Assembly: GCA_040143965.1 (NCBI GenBank)
Contig: JASJQH010000124.1
Span: forward strand, 1-27,256
Source: Basidiobolus ranarum
Lineage: Eukaryota > Basidiobolomycota > Basidiobolomycetes > Basidiobolales
Length of the DNA stretch: 27,256 bases
Direction: 5' to 3'
Shown: positions 1 to 11,643 of the stretch, piece by piece
How the letters are laid out: every line of letters starts with the position of its first letter
Position numbering within the stretch: position 1 is the stretch's first letter
The notes under the pieces: generated by a model
The model's input: the letters and a program-made list of their open reading frames with translations, nothing else
Databases searched by the model: none
What the model was told of the DNA's origin: nothing
Program-made: the position numbers and the translations under genes

Positions 1-22
1 CTTTACGTTCACCTGTTTTTAG

Positions 23-188
23 TATAGCAATACAAGAGTTATTACGCAATTCAGATGACTCTTGTTTATTATACCCTATACTCGATGAAATGACCCCTAA
101 TTTGATCGCACAGAAAGCTGAACTTGATGAAATTTTGAAGAAATATCCACAATACTACCCAACTGTTAAAGAGCATGCTCAGAGTTAA
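23..188 (+). CDS. 3'-terminal exon of an unidentified protein (5' part outside window)
   Basis: An open frame reads through the left edge and stops with TAA at 186-188. The last 54 or so residues are helical and charged, including LLYPILDEMTPNLIAQKAEL and then KKYPQYYPTVKEHAQS at the end. A pyrimidine run followed by TAG at 16-22 looks like a 3' splice site, so the exon probably begins at 23 in phase 1. The same frame is open back to base 3, so this is not certain. I do not recognise the family. The even codon use, soluble composition and good splice signal suggest a real gene end rather than a chance frame. No partner gene follows for about 5.4 kb. Confidence 0.5.
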
Positions 189-3100
189 ACTCTTAGACTT
201 CATCCATGTAAAAATGTTTTGTCTTCTGCATTTTCCCAGACTTTGCATATCAACCACCTTTCCATAATATCACACTTTGAAACTCTCATTAACTTCAATG
301 ATTCGTCAATATTCAATATCGATATACTCCTACAGTATGTAATATGCCTTCACACATTCAATCTTCATTTGTAGTAATGCCATGATGCATTTTATTCCCC
401 GAGTCTTTACACTTTGTGAGAGCTTTGATCCATTGACGCAAACATTGTATTCGTATTAAATAAGATATTTTAAAATATTACCTGTCTTCCAGGATTGGTA
501 ATCATCAGATTAATGTGACTCAAAGTATGCATTATTCCCCGGGTATACATCCCAAAAAAAGATGTCCCAGAAGTAACCAAGTGTGAGGAGTGAAACCCTC
601 AAAGATCTACTTCCATCTGAAACAAGACTTATGCGGGTCGTTCAGTTAAACCTGCAGTGCTATACTTATATACTTCATGACAACTTGATGTTGTAAATAT
701 GGAATTTACCACATGAATCTTTCTCTATAAGAGATACAGTGACTCTGGGTATCTCTCGTTGAGACTTCTTAGGGTTCATGTTAGCCAAAATAATGACTGC
801 AGTCTGAGAATCGGAAGATAAATCCAAGGTTATCAGTTTTAAGTCCATTATCTACCCACAATACTATAGGGGAGAGAGATGTTAAATTCGCTTTTATGAG
901 TCCAAATCTTTTCAATAATGCGTGATTTTACCTGACACGACGAGTTAACATTAGCTTTGGATCTATATGCAATCCTTGATTTGGATTACTGTCCGCATAC
1001 ATAATGTTTGGCTACTTGAATGAGGAACGAATCCAATGGTCTTGTTACCCATAAACAATCATTACCAATCAAATAGAATAATTATCCAAAAAGTTATTGG
1101 TGTTGGTTATCATTTGTGTTTATATTTTTCAATTCAAGAGTGTTAAAGTATTTGGGAGCCTGTTGGAAGTGGTTTGGTGAATTAGAGGAATTGGTGGTTT
1201 TCACTTATTGATTTATTGAGTATTCAGTTGACATTTATAGTTTTGTCAAGATGTAAACAAACTAACGTGTAGAATGTGCTAAGGAAGGTCCCAGGAACAT
1301 GTGTGCAAAGTTTGGGGCTTCTTTGAAAAATCTATATATCTGAGAACTTCTAAGTAAATTCCAATTGAGAATAATGGGTAATATCTTAGTGAAATATGAG
1401 ATAACTAAGTACTAAGCTATATATGACTATATAGGTGCTTAGGCAATGCTAATTTCAACAACAGATAACCTAGAATGCATATTTGCTCACATACTTGACC
1501 AAGTGTAGTACTTGAGGCATTATGTATATTTGCTTGGCCATACTAAAGGGTTAATAAAACTATGATGAGCAGTCACTATAAACGATATGAATATATACAA
1601 CCTAATCATGATCAAGGTTCACTCACCTCCATGTGGTGAATGATGGTGAGTAAGATCTTGAATGTGGAAACATGCCAATAATGAGTCCAGTCCACAATAC
1701 TGGCCTATTTCGATTAATCCACCTCATCAGAACTCTTACTGACATAAAGAGTACTCCGAAACTACTCAAGATATTCAGATTTTTTAATTCCTTCAACGTG
1801 CTTTCTGAAAACGTTAGAGAAGTTCAGTTCTTTTGTCAAATCATACTCAAATGCCTTCCCTAAGCTGTTAGTCTGACATTTATTGAGACGAATGACTTCA
1901 GTATGTTGGTAATATTAGTATCTAATCTAATGCAATGTCAACGTATAGTGGTAACATTTAGACTTACGGAGGTGATTGGTGGCTTGTTGTTCAATGCTTA
2001 CTCACTGTGGCTGAGCCCATGAATATCATTTTCGCACATGTGACGACACTATTCTGGAAAGCCCAAGAGTCAAATAACCACACCTAAAAAAATACTTTTT
2101 CAAGTTTTACTTCCGGAAAAGTAGATTACTCCTTGGTGCTATTTCATGAATCGGCACTAATCTTGTACTTTTCTATTAACCCATATGTTCCACCAGAAGC
2201 TTGGTTAAATTATTGCCAAAAGAAATCCTACTCATCAGGCCTATCTGACTGCTCTCCTTATCATATGAATATTCCTACTTGGCCTAGCCCCCTTCGTGAA
2301 TCCATTCATATGATTGATGAGACTCAGGAATAGGGTGCGCTCTTCAACATCTCACAACAATAACAAAGGAATCCATCAACAAAGTACCTCTTTTTGTACT
2401 ACATCAACCTATGAACTCTAGGGTAAGTTGTCACTGTTGAAATTACCTGAAAGAATCGCGACCATTCTTGTGCTTCTAATTGAAATACTTCCGAGAAGTA
2501 GCTCGATTCGAAGGTTCACTCAAAGAAAAGAAGGATTGAATTTGGTAATGACCAAGTTCATTTGTCCCACAATGCTCCACCATTAACTGGGATATTTGAT
2601 ATCCATCACGGGATAGCTCTCTTCGAAATGAGGATCTCTCTGAGAATGAGCAAAGCTGAACTCTGCCAATATTCCCATCGAATGGCAAGTGTATGGTTCC
2701 AGATTAACAATGCACATGGATACATGAGTATGTGCTACCTTTCTCTTAACTTTCGACTCTCCGGAGATACAAAACTGAACCCTAAAACGATTAATGGAAG
2801 ATGGATGTGTAGAGACCTCGTTGCCATCCATGACTGAAGATCCTTGTTGGCCATTTAGCTAGGGCAATGCTATTTCATCTGTGTTACTTCAAATTTATAT
2901 CGATATTGATGAGATATCTTGAGATAGATCAAGGCTACATGTTATAACCACTATTATACTCTTTCGTGGACAGAAAATGGGGAAAGAAAGGGCTTTTCAT
3001 GTGATACTGCGGTGAAAAGATGTAAATTAGACTTCGTTTCGTTCTTCTAAGGTATAGACCACTAGATGTGGATCTATTACCTAGCAAGATGCAAATCAGA

Positions 3101-3300
3101 TCATATAACAATTCTGAGTTCATATCAAAATGAAAACCAGTACATAGGTAAGAAAAATGGCTAGAAACGAAGATGGAGACAGGGGAAAATCTCTACTAAG
3201 CTAAGGAGATTAAATTCACTTAACATAGAAAAAGATGATACTGGCAGGGACTATACCCCGCTGCATCTGATCCACCTGTGTACGGTAAGATTGATAATGG
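189..3300. other. Long intergenic tract, no intact gene seen
   Basis: About 3.1 kb of AT-rich sequence follows the left-edge gene. Open frames here are short and sit on both strands, for example a 91-codon frame at 2562-2837 that overlaps an 82-codon frame on the other strand. Neither has a recognisable domain or convincing splice-site framing. I see no tandem array, terminal repeat or RNA gene. The first few hundred bases presumably hold the 3' untranslated region of the gene ending at 188. Confidence 0.5.
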
Positions 3301-3328
3301 ATCGTTGGAATTTCTAGGGAATTATTAG

Positions 3329-4155
3329 ACTTTGTGAGCAAACCAGGCTGGCTATCAAAGCTAGTAGAATCGAACCAAGTCGAACTTTTACGCAATCACA
3401 ATGTCCATTGCTCTTCACTCGCCAATCAGACTTCAATTCCAAGGCTATGAAAATAAGGAAGTATCTGAAGCGGCATATGCTTAAATCCTTGGATGCTTCG
3501 AGAGAGATCTTCAAAGATCCCCAGCAATCATTTCAGTAATTACATATGTTGTAAATAATCGGAATTTAAGGCAGTGAGTAGAGTACACAAAATTAGAGCT
3601 TATCTAAATAGCTCAATCCCTATCCAATAGAGTCAGATATGAGGCCGGCAAAATTGTGATATCTATATATGGGGACCAATTGTACGCAACTCCGGCCATT
3701 GCTAAGGAAATGATATTTCGATATAGTATTGGTGCAAATGACAACAATCTCGTACTACTAAGTTCTTTTGGTTGCTTGTCTCTCGGTGGGAACAGAGTAG
3801 AATTTTCAAAGTTGGAAAGTTACTTTTGTCATATATCCTCAGATATATCGGACTCTGTCGTGTTCCTAGTTGAATTACCACAAGAGCTCGCGTGTAAATT
3901 ATATTGTAACTTCTTCTATATTATATCACCACTTCAATCTATATTTCCAGGCAACTTGTCATGGTATCGATTAGGTTTCATTCAGCATCGACATTGATAG
4001 CTATGTTAATCCCATCGTCATCTCTAACAAGACTATTCTTTGCTAAACACACGATTGGGGAAAGGAAAGATTTACATCTCTCTCAGTTTACTTCGATGTA
4101 CTTCGCTCCTCCAGCCTATACTAGTAAGTGGGCCCACTTTCATTATTTATGGTGA
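3329..4155 (+). pseudogene. Possible decayed coding remnant, family unknown
   Basis: The + strand holds consecutive open stretches in different frames: roughly 3329-3450, 3450-3535, 3600-3997 and 3961-4155. Their translations have protein-like composition, for example KPGWLSKLVESNQVELL in the first and YGDQLYATPAIAKEMIF in the third. No single intron model joins them well, so they look like pieces of a gene that has drifted. I do not recognise the family and cannot say whether it was host, transposon or viral. Chance open frames of 60-110 codons do occur in DNA of this composition, so this is tentative. Confidence 0.3.
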
Positions 4156-5534
4156 AATGAAGTCACGTATCAAGCAGCGTTAGTATCAATACCATCTACA
4201 AATGCTATGCTTGGAATGCAGCTTTAGGAATCCAGATATGATTTTCTCCTGGCTCAGTGAATTTTGGAATTATCCCGCACCTTACCAGGACTTGTTTGTG
4301 CAGTAACTTTAAATAATGGGTGGCTAGTGATGAGTTCTTGGGATAGTAGAGAATGGTTTAGGTGTAACTATCTATGGTGATGCATTTCAGAAATGTCTCG
4401 GAAGGTAGAGATATATTTTAGGCTATCTATGGGCAAAAAAGAATATTCGCTAGCCAGAGATATTTCCAAGATTACTGAGTATACTATGTATATATCCCGG
4501 CCCAATATGAGCATGTATATGTATGTTTAGAGCTTAAACCAAACCATTCCCACAAGTATTCAGATATTGACTGTAGAAACAACACACCGCTTCCCTACTC
4601 GTGTGCAACATTGGCACCACATAGCATTGTTTTCTAATGGTGATCTTTATATTTAACTCGCTTACCTGGATACCCTGGAGGTTATTCTCCGCAACTATCT
4701 TACTCAAACAAGAAAAACCCGCGCCAAATCGGTCAGAATTAATATAGTATGTATATCTTAGCTATTCTAATGCAAGATTGACTGGCATTTGTGTCAGTGA
4801 TGTCAAGTTACAGCCTTCTATATGCAAGATTGCTGGGTCAAAGAGAGTGCTGATAGGCTGCTTTAGGTGCACTCGGCAAGGTAAGAAATGGAGAAGGTTG
4901 GCGTCCAATTAGGGTAAATTCACATTGACCATTTTCGGGTTTACAATATCATTTCAAATGAATGCTTAATGCGAAGAGAATCTACATGGGTTAGAATGTC
5001 TTTTATTCTTTCTCCAAATGGCCAGTACCGGGATTTTCGGTCGAAAATGGGCCAAAATTGTAGGCAGGATGTGAGATGAGAATATTTTGTGAAGATCCCC
5101 TTCACATCACACAATGCGAAAGAACAACGCAGTCCTCTTCTGCAATCTATTTACATCCATGTACCACTTCGGATGTTCATTGAACTCGTTAGGAGAGGAT
5201 TTCCACAAATGAGGGAGGATTCCGGGAGAATAGGCACGTGATAAGAATCTTTTGTGGTGCCTGCATTTTACATTGGCCGATGATTTTTAAACATTTAAAG
5301 AAATGGTAAATTAGGATCTTAATTAGGTTTCTGCTCGTATGCCATATAGATTCCCTCGAATCAGATCCCAGTGATTCTGAACCGAGGGAACTCAAATCCA
5401 CCCCGCCCCATAGAGACACTTTAGCTGGGATATTCTTGTTTGCTACGTTCTTTTATAAGCACAATATCAAGAATCACGCCTCTTTAGACTCCCGAGCCTA
5501 ACCCTGTCGATATCAGAATATACAATACCCATAC
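4156..5534. other. Intergenic tract, nothing identifiable
   Basis: About 1.4 kb upstream of the glutaredoxin-like gene has no convincing coding frame. A 76-codon minus-strand frame at 5189-5419 has no recognisable domain. I see no structured RNA, repeat array or terminal repeats here. Confidence 0.5.
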
Positions 5535-5566
5535 TCGTACCTGTACCCGTACCCGTACCCGTATCC
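5535..5566 (+). repeat. Short hexamer tandem repeat (CCGTAC unit) upstream of the glutaredoxin-like gene
   Basis: Five tandem copies of a CCGTAC-like hexamer (TCGTAC, CTGTAC, CCGTAC, CCGTAC, CCGTAT) lie about 105-135 bp before the upstream ATG at 5671. Slight unit drift suggests an old minisatellite. The core ACCCGTAC resembles the core of yeast Rap1 sites, but a regulatory role is only inferred from position. Confidence 0.7.
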
Positions 5567-5670
5567 ATCTACCCTATACTATTTTATACCCTCGGGAGCC
5601 TAGACTAAGCCGGATCCCAGATATCGATTTCATAATAAACATAGTTTGTAACCTGGATCAATTGCGTATT

Positions 5671-6141
5671 ATGATTAGTTTAGCTCGGACACAGGTATTT
5701 AAAGCTCCGCCACTCATATTGTTCATATCATCCTTTTCGTTTCTTCGTTTGGAATCAACTTCACTACACAGAAAACCACCAGGAAATTTCCATTCAACCA
5801 TGTCTTCCAAACGTTTACTTCTGACTCTTTTTGGCTCGAAAGGATGTGGTCTCTGTCATGAAGCCAAAGACGCTTTACTCAAAGTTAAGAAATTGGTAAG
5901 TTTTCTAACCTAAGAAACCCCATGTCTACAGAGGCTCTCCAACTTACCTCTACACCCCTTGGTTTTCTAGGTTCCTTTTGAATTACAGGAAATCGACATT
6001 CACCAACCAGAAAACCAAAAACGTTGGGAGAAATATACTTTCGATATTCCAGTGGTACATTTGAACGGTGAAGAGATCTTGATGCACAGAGTGGACGAAA
6101 CTAAGTTAACTGAGCAATTAAAGAAAAAACTCGCAGAATAG
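5671..6141 (+). CDS. Glutaredoxin-like (DUF836) thiol-disulfide protein, probably mitochondrial
   Basis: Two exons, 5671-5895 and 5971-6141, flank a 75-nt intron with donor GTAAGT, branch CTAAC and acceptor TTTTCTAG. They encode 131 residues. The thioredoxin fold starts near residue 48, with LLLTLFGSKGCGLCHEAKDA carrying a CGLC redox centre at 59-62. FDIPVVHLNG with the cis-proline (P102) follows in exon 2. This matches the short glutaredoxin-like family of yeast YDR286C and human C5orf63, whose substrate is not firmly known. Starting at ATG 5671 adds a 43-residue leader rich in Ser, Leu and Arg, ending GNFHST, which looks like a mitochondrial presequence. The second ATG at 5800 would give an 88-residue form with the full fold. 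A TATA-like TATTTAAA near 5696 lies between the two ATGs, so both products are possible. The gene is convergent with the Rab gene. Confidence 0.9.
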
Positions 6142-6694
6142 AACCTCCTAAGCTTTTTGTTATATAAAAATCTCCTTGAACCTTATTCAAAGAAACGTCC
6201 CTTTTTCGGAATGACTTCTTAAGCATTATCACATCTGTGAGGGGGGGGGGTTATTATACGTAATCAGTATCTTTCACTTTAGTGTGTACGTTGCTTTGAC
6301 AGCAATCATTCATCCATTCAAAAATTTTATCAAGATGTAGTTGGACCATAAGGCTGTTTGTTAAGTATCAAAGTTAATAAAAACATTTATATCCACAGAT
6401 ATACAAAGGATTTAGAAGATAGAAGATTGAGTTCAATGTTGCAATTGACTCTCTTGTATGTTATGTTGAAGAGGATCACGGTCAACACTATCTAATGGCT
6501 ATCTACACTGTGGCTATCAATCCATAAAGCGGGTTAAAATAAGAAAATATATCTTGCTCTGGATGATACATGATGGGGATGGGGATGGACTAAGCAAATA
6601 TCAAGAATAAATAGAGTTACTTGTTCTACGAAAGATCTCTTCAAATTGAACATTCGCGAGTATAGAATCATTATAAGCAACCGTTAAGTGGAAT
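6142..6694. other. Convergent 3' intergenic region with a G10 run
   Basis: The 553 bp between the ends of the glutaredoxin-like gene (+) and the Rab gene (-) should hold both 3' untranslated regions and termination sites. An uninterrupted run of ten G lies at 6241-6250. No additional gene is visible. Confidence 0.6.
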
Positions 6695-8399
6695 TTAATT
6701 ACAACATCGGCTTCTTTCTATCTCCTGATCTTCGTCATTCAAATAAATGCTTCCGTCTGTCTTGTGTCGTCTAGCCCTCTCCAGTTCAAATTTATTCTCT
6801 ACTAGCTGGCGTGCAATTTGTACAAAAATTTCGTCAACCCCTACACAGTAAAGTCAATTTAGTTTAACTTAGTTTCCACCTTTCCACCTTTCCCTTCTTC
6901 CCTCCCCCCCATCGTCATTGCTTCTCACCTTCATCGTCTTTGGCAGACACCTCATGAATGGTATATCCAGTTCCCACTACATTGTCCACGAATTCAGCCA
7001 CCTCATCTAACGACACTTCTCTCCGAGTATTAGCCAAGTCAAACTTACTACCAACGATGTGAATGACTATAGTATAACTGTGTGTTTAGCAAGACATCAT
7101 AGAAACCAAGGATACTTGAATAAAGATCCTCACTTAAATCTTCGGCCATGTTCTTTTCCAGTTCTATATGAAAGTGAAAGGAGGGAATGAAAAAACGATT
7201 ATTACTCAAGTTTGCTAACAACGTCTTGATTCATTCAAATCCTCAATTATTCGCGTACACTTTAATGTTAGTACGAGTACTAACACTTCAGGGTATATAT
7301 TCTCCTCTGAGTGCATCGTGTTCAGGATCCTGATGGTTCTATAGTAAATTTTAACTAACCTTTCAGCCAAGCCTCTATCTCCTCGAAACTTTTCCGGTTC
7401 GTAATATCGTACACAATGATCGCAGCATTTGCCTACGGAGTATTATTCAGGACGTTAGCAAAGGAATTGATTCTCAACTCAAGTTAAACCTACCCCTCTA
7501 TAATACATAGGTGCCTGTAATAAAGGACGTTAGTGAATGACATTAGTATCATAGAATATGCTGCAGAAAACACCATATACTCTCAAAGAGAGTTGAATGT
7601 ATCATGGATGTAGATTGATATCCGAAGAAAGGGATAATCTTAAAAGACATTCCAACCAAGGAAAAATCCAAGAACAAAAAGAGAAACCGAAATATTTCGA
7701 AATAGTAAATTACCATAGAACGAAAACGCTCTTGACCAGCGGTATCCCATATCTGCAATCTAACTTTACAATTATCTACGACCCTAAAAGCGTGCCAGTC
7801 AAAAAAGTAAAAGACAGTGACGTTGAGAAATCTGTCTCTAACATGATCGATACTCTACCCCTTGTGTGGTCTTCCACATTAACACTTCTCCCTGTGTATA
7901 GAACGCTTTCTTACCTTCTTTCTCACCAATTCCTTTTTTGAACTCACCTTTTGGTATGCATTCGTAGGTGGTTGACTTTTTTGTATAGTAAACTTACTTT
8001 ATGTTCTATTGGATTGGTCAGGAGTTGTTGAAGACCACATAAAGGGCAGAGTGGTCTGAAAGTTCAATGAACAAGAGAGTAGAAAAGATACTTCACCCTT
8101 TCTATCCTTCTCGAATACACTCTTGTCTACTTACAGTTTAGTTGTCATGAAAGAGGCACCGATGGTTGAGGAACAGTTTGGGGAAAACGTCTTTTGAACA
8201 TAACGAACCACAAGTGAGGTTTTTCCAACAGCTTGAAACCCATATGAAGGAGAAGGTTACAAAGGTTGGAAAAAGGAAGTCACAGTCAGTTAGTATCTAT
8301 ACCAAGGGATGATTTCAAGCCACTTCAAGAATATGAAATAAGTTGTTTACCTTGACTTCCTAATATAACCACTTTGGCTTCAAGCAAGTCGTTGTGCAT
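6695..8399 (-). CDS. Rab family small GTPase, endocytic Rab5/Rab21/Rab22-like
   Basis: Eight exons on the minus strand (8399-8351, 8231-8135, 7783-7714, 7514-7494, 7432-7360, 7163-7134, 7066-6929, 6840-6695) give 207 residues with every phase consistent. The P-loop GSQAVGKT is at 14-21, switch I with T39 in SSTIGASF follows, and WDTAGQE is at 61-67. The base-binding motif is SKFD at 120-123, where most Rabs have NKxD. EVSAK is at 152-156. The C-terminus ends RCCN, a double-cysteine geranylgeranylation signal. The family switches between GTP and GDP forms to recruit effectors to endosomal membranes. The closest feel is the Rab5/21/22 group, but the exact subfamily is not settled by eye. Reading through the last donor would hit a TGA after four residues and lose the prenyl tail, which supports the last intron. 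Exon 4 is only 21 nt. Confidence 0.93.
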
Positions 8400-9298
8400 T
8401 TATACCAAGTTCAGGGGAGTGGTAAGGGACGGAATATAGAAGCAACTCGGAAAAAGTTACAGGTGAAAGTAGAAGTTATTTGTTTATAAGAAAAAAGAAG
8501 GTTTATCAAGTTATTGAATAAGGGAAGGTTTTGAGAGCGGGGGTAAAATTGAAAGAAAGGTATAGAGTTGAATGTGAGTAGTATGCACGGGGAGTTAACC
8601 AAATGCTACACAAATCGAAATAAACCGACAGTAAAAATATGCAGTAAGGAATTTAATTCACTCTTACACTGTATTAATTTCAAATCACTAGAGATCATTT
8701 CAATCTCCTCATTCTGAGAAATATATTCATGCCAGTATTTTGCTGTAGTAATGAATCAAACGAACGAAATTGGCTCGTCCATTTTCCATCAATTCATACA
8801 TAAGTATTTCCACCATACAGATTAATACATTCCACATGAAATTAGAGTTGCAATCAATGCAACTTTCTCATCCTCAACTATAAGGAAAAAGTACGTGACT
8901 CTACAGTGTTACGTTTCTCTTTATAAGAGACCAAGATTCGAGTCTTTGACGAAATACAATATTATGCAGTATATATGTACGTATATATAGATATATATAT
9001 AATATTCGAGCGCCCACTTTAGATTAAATTGGGTCCTTTTACTGTACAGAATCTCGACTACAGAGATCTTTGGGAGTAAGATGAATATTGGCTATGTAAA
9101 CAGAAGTAAATGCTATTGGTCTTGAAGAAAAGTGCTGTCTAGCATCATGAAACAACCAACGTTAGAAAATAGCTAGCAACCAACGTAGGTTCAGCCAGGA
9201 TTGAGGTGAGGCTACTAGTTAAAGAGGATGTAATTTGTTGGAACGTACAAAGTCAACCTCATGATTTCACAAGTGATATCGAGTCCTTCCTACAGCCA
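8400..9298. other. Rab upstream region and Flc 3' region, with TA microsatellite
   Basis: The Rab and Flc-like genes are in tandem on the minus strand, so this 0.9 kb holds the Rab promoter and the Flc 3' end. About 8405-8560 is purine-rich on +, hence pyrimidine-rich on the coding strand, like the leaders of other genes here. An imperfect TA/GTA microsatellite lies near 8970-9002. The 63-codon frame at 8411-8602 follows this skew and is not a credible gene. Confidence 0.55.
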
Positions 9299-11643
9299 CT
9301 ATTCGTTATTTGCAGAAAAGAATTTAGGAAGGTTATCCGATTGTCGGAGAGTACTTGAGGAATCCTGGGGATAACTGGCAGGGAGAGGATCATCATATCC
9401 AACGCTTGATCGACTTGGCTGTGAGTGATAGCTAGTGTAAGCCAGTCTTGGTGAGAAGGTTGAAGTGGATAGATTGGTACTTGATCGTGTATCGGTCGTA
9501 TTGTCAATCAAAATCTCCTGTCGTAGACCAGCATTTTCACGAAGACTAACTATATATAGATCGTATGGAGATAAGTTTGCTCTGTCAGGTAGAGAAGTAT
9601 GAGAGACTCTATTGCCCCATGATTTATCATTAAAACTCGAATCATAACCACACTTGGAGGAGGAAGGTCTTGCGGTGATGGTTGTACCAACCACGCTGGT
9701 AGGAGCAGAAACCCGATTTTGTGTAACTTGAGATTGTGATAGGAGCCCAGGAGTAGCCGAAGGTAACACATCATTGATGTTTTCTGGCTTGATATACTTT
9801 GCTTTAATGATCATGATAAAACAAACGATGCCTCGCAGCGTCCAAACAAGTTGAGCCACGAGAATGAAGAAAATGCTTATTAGACCACACCAGTCCTTGG
9901 CATTGCCACCGGCTTTTACTGCCGGTAAATACGCAAACAGGAGTGCAACCATAGCTATCCTCATTGCCTGGAATGTTATCTCCCATCTATTTACGCTTTT
10001 ACTAACGTATGGATGAATCCCGACACAAGCGTAGAACATTGCAAACTCCAAGCATAGCATCAAAATTAATTGTATCAAACCATTACTTTTCCCAAACACC
10101 ACGATTCCAGCGAGTGTGATACGGTAACTGAAATGGATCCAGGAATACTGATAAGACGCTGGAGTATAGTCATTGTAAAGGGGACCAGACCTTAGCATAT
10201 GAAAAGTATCGATGAAAATGATTGATGTTGGTGAAATGTTCATCAAGTATACCATGATGCCAGCTATGACTCCCAAGCTTAGAAAGGCGACGAGTGCAGC
10301 TGCAATAATAGTTAGCCATACCGAATCATGAATCATCAGTTGATTGAAGGAAAAGAGAGTAAGGGGGAAATGGAACAAGATAAGAACTCTTAAGATGTTC
10401 CCTAGGAATAATAGAAACCAGGTTAGCAAAGAAATTTGTTGCCTTGATGAAACCAACAACAAACCTAGAGTGAAGGCAAACAGCTTCTTTTGAGAATAAT
10501 TGGCTCCATCAGATTTCATAACTAGTATAGCTACTCCATTGATGATCCCACTAGCCAATAGCACTGCCAGCATAGCAAACGACATTACTATGAGCAACGA
10601 GACTAGAAGTTCGTCAGGCTGAAGGTCCACAAAATGAGAGAAGAAAGCGATTCCATGATCGTCTGTGGTCAGCGGTGACGGTAAATGAGTACTAGAAGAA
10701 GCTCCAGGTGCTTTGATAGAACCATAACTAGTGATTGAATCCGCTAAAATTCCCATAGTAGAATGGAATCGGAAAACAAACTTTTGATGAAATAACGAGT
10801 AATCCAAATTGAGTAAAGCAGTGGCCACCACGAACTGAAGGTGGTATATTACTTTAAAAATCCCAGGGTATCTAAGACTCTGCATTCTTCCATCGATTTC
10901 GAAATTTGAAGTATACGTGAAAACATCGCGAACACAGCCAAAGAAATATCCGCAAAGCATAGTCAGAATAGGCAGTACTAGAGTCCATAGCACCACAGTT
11001 GCAATTGTGTCATTGTACGTCTCATCTGTTTGGCTCATGGTAGTGGCAAAGCAACCGTATTCTCCGCCATTCTCATCGATAAGGATAGCCATAATATGAA
11101 TATCAACAAACGGGGCGTAGTTAGGCAACTCCAAGATCTTGCGTATCATGAAATGAATGAGCTTCGATTGAGAATACAGACGAGATTTCGAAACAATCTT
11201 AGACTATACCTTATTGAGGGTGATATTCCCAGGTTTTGTAGGACACCCTCCCAAAGAAGGGCATAAATTTGAGTCAGTCACAGAACCTTTGGAATTTAGC
11301 GTGGAGACGATGTAAAGTGAAGTAGCTATACGGCCTAGTTGAATTGGAACATAATAATATAAGCGTTGAATATAAATAGCTCGAGATGTAAAAAAGCCAA
11401 ACCTTGTGTTTGGGTGGACGCTCCATAAAGTGTATCATTGGCAACACCGGTTACTCTAAGAGTAACTGTCCTATGAGCCAAATCCAATGTGACTGCCCCA
11501 TCAATCGGGTTCCAGGAATGGCGAGGGTCTCCGCAAAATTCGAATTTAGCGCCATACGCACTTTGAAAGAAAGAGAGCACAATAATAAGTTGAAAGTAAA
11601 GTCGAAATAAGCGAGATAGGTTAATGTTTTTTGAAGAAAGCAT
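9299..11643 (-). CDS. Flc/TRP-like membrane protein with N-terminal ML-like domain
   Basis: Four exons (11643-11403, 11334-11210, 11137-10465, 10401-9299) encode 713 residues. Residues 1-31 form a signal peptide ending SAYGA. The lumenal ML-like domain follows, with cysteines in FCGDPRHSW, NLCPSLGGCP and YGCF. A first membrane helix (VVLWTLVLPILTMLCGYFFG) comes before the TRP-type core, with YPGIFK and about eight or nine more helices up to FFILVAQLVWTLRG. A Ser/Thr-rich cytosolic tail of roughly 150 residues ends the protein. The architecture (TRP_N plus TRP domains) is that of yeast Flc1-3 and fission-yeast Pkd2/Trp663, linked to FAD or haem transport, calcium release and wall integrity. 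Intron 3 (10402-10464, 63 nt) has no stop and keeps frame. It has donor GTTTGT, CTAACC branch and CCTAG acceptor, and removing it gives the expected FTLGNILRVL join. Which paralog this is cannot be said. Confidence 0.92.

Noticed and set aside
2562-2837. 91-codon + frame overlapping an 82-codon minus frame
   Set aside because: Both strands are open by chance, and neither shows a domain or splice framing.
6900-6929. Rab ending at the TGA reached by reading through the last donor
   Set aside because: This would lose the end of the GTPase fold and the CC prenylation signal. Splicing to 6840 restores both.
7597-7941. 114-codon + frame across the Rab gene
   Set aside because: It is antisense to Rab intron and exon sequence whose minus-strand reading gives clear GTPase motifs.
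8970-9002. TA-rich repeat as an origin or structured element
   Set aside because: It is a simple microsatellite, and similar runs occur near 11946 and 21800 with no other supporting signal.
10917-11266. Two + frames over the Flc-like gene
   Set aside because: They are antisense to exons with ML/TRP family signatures.
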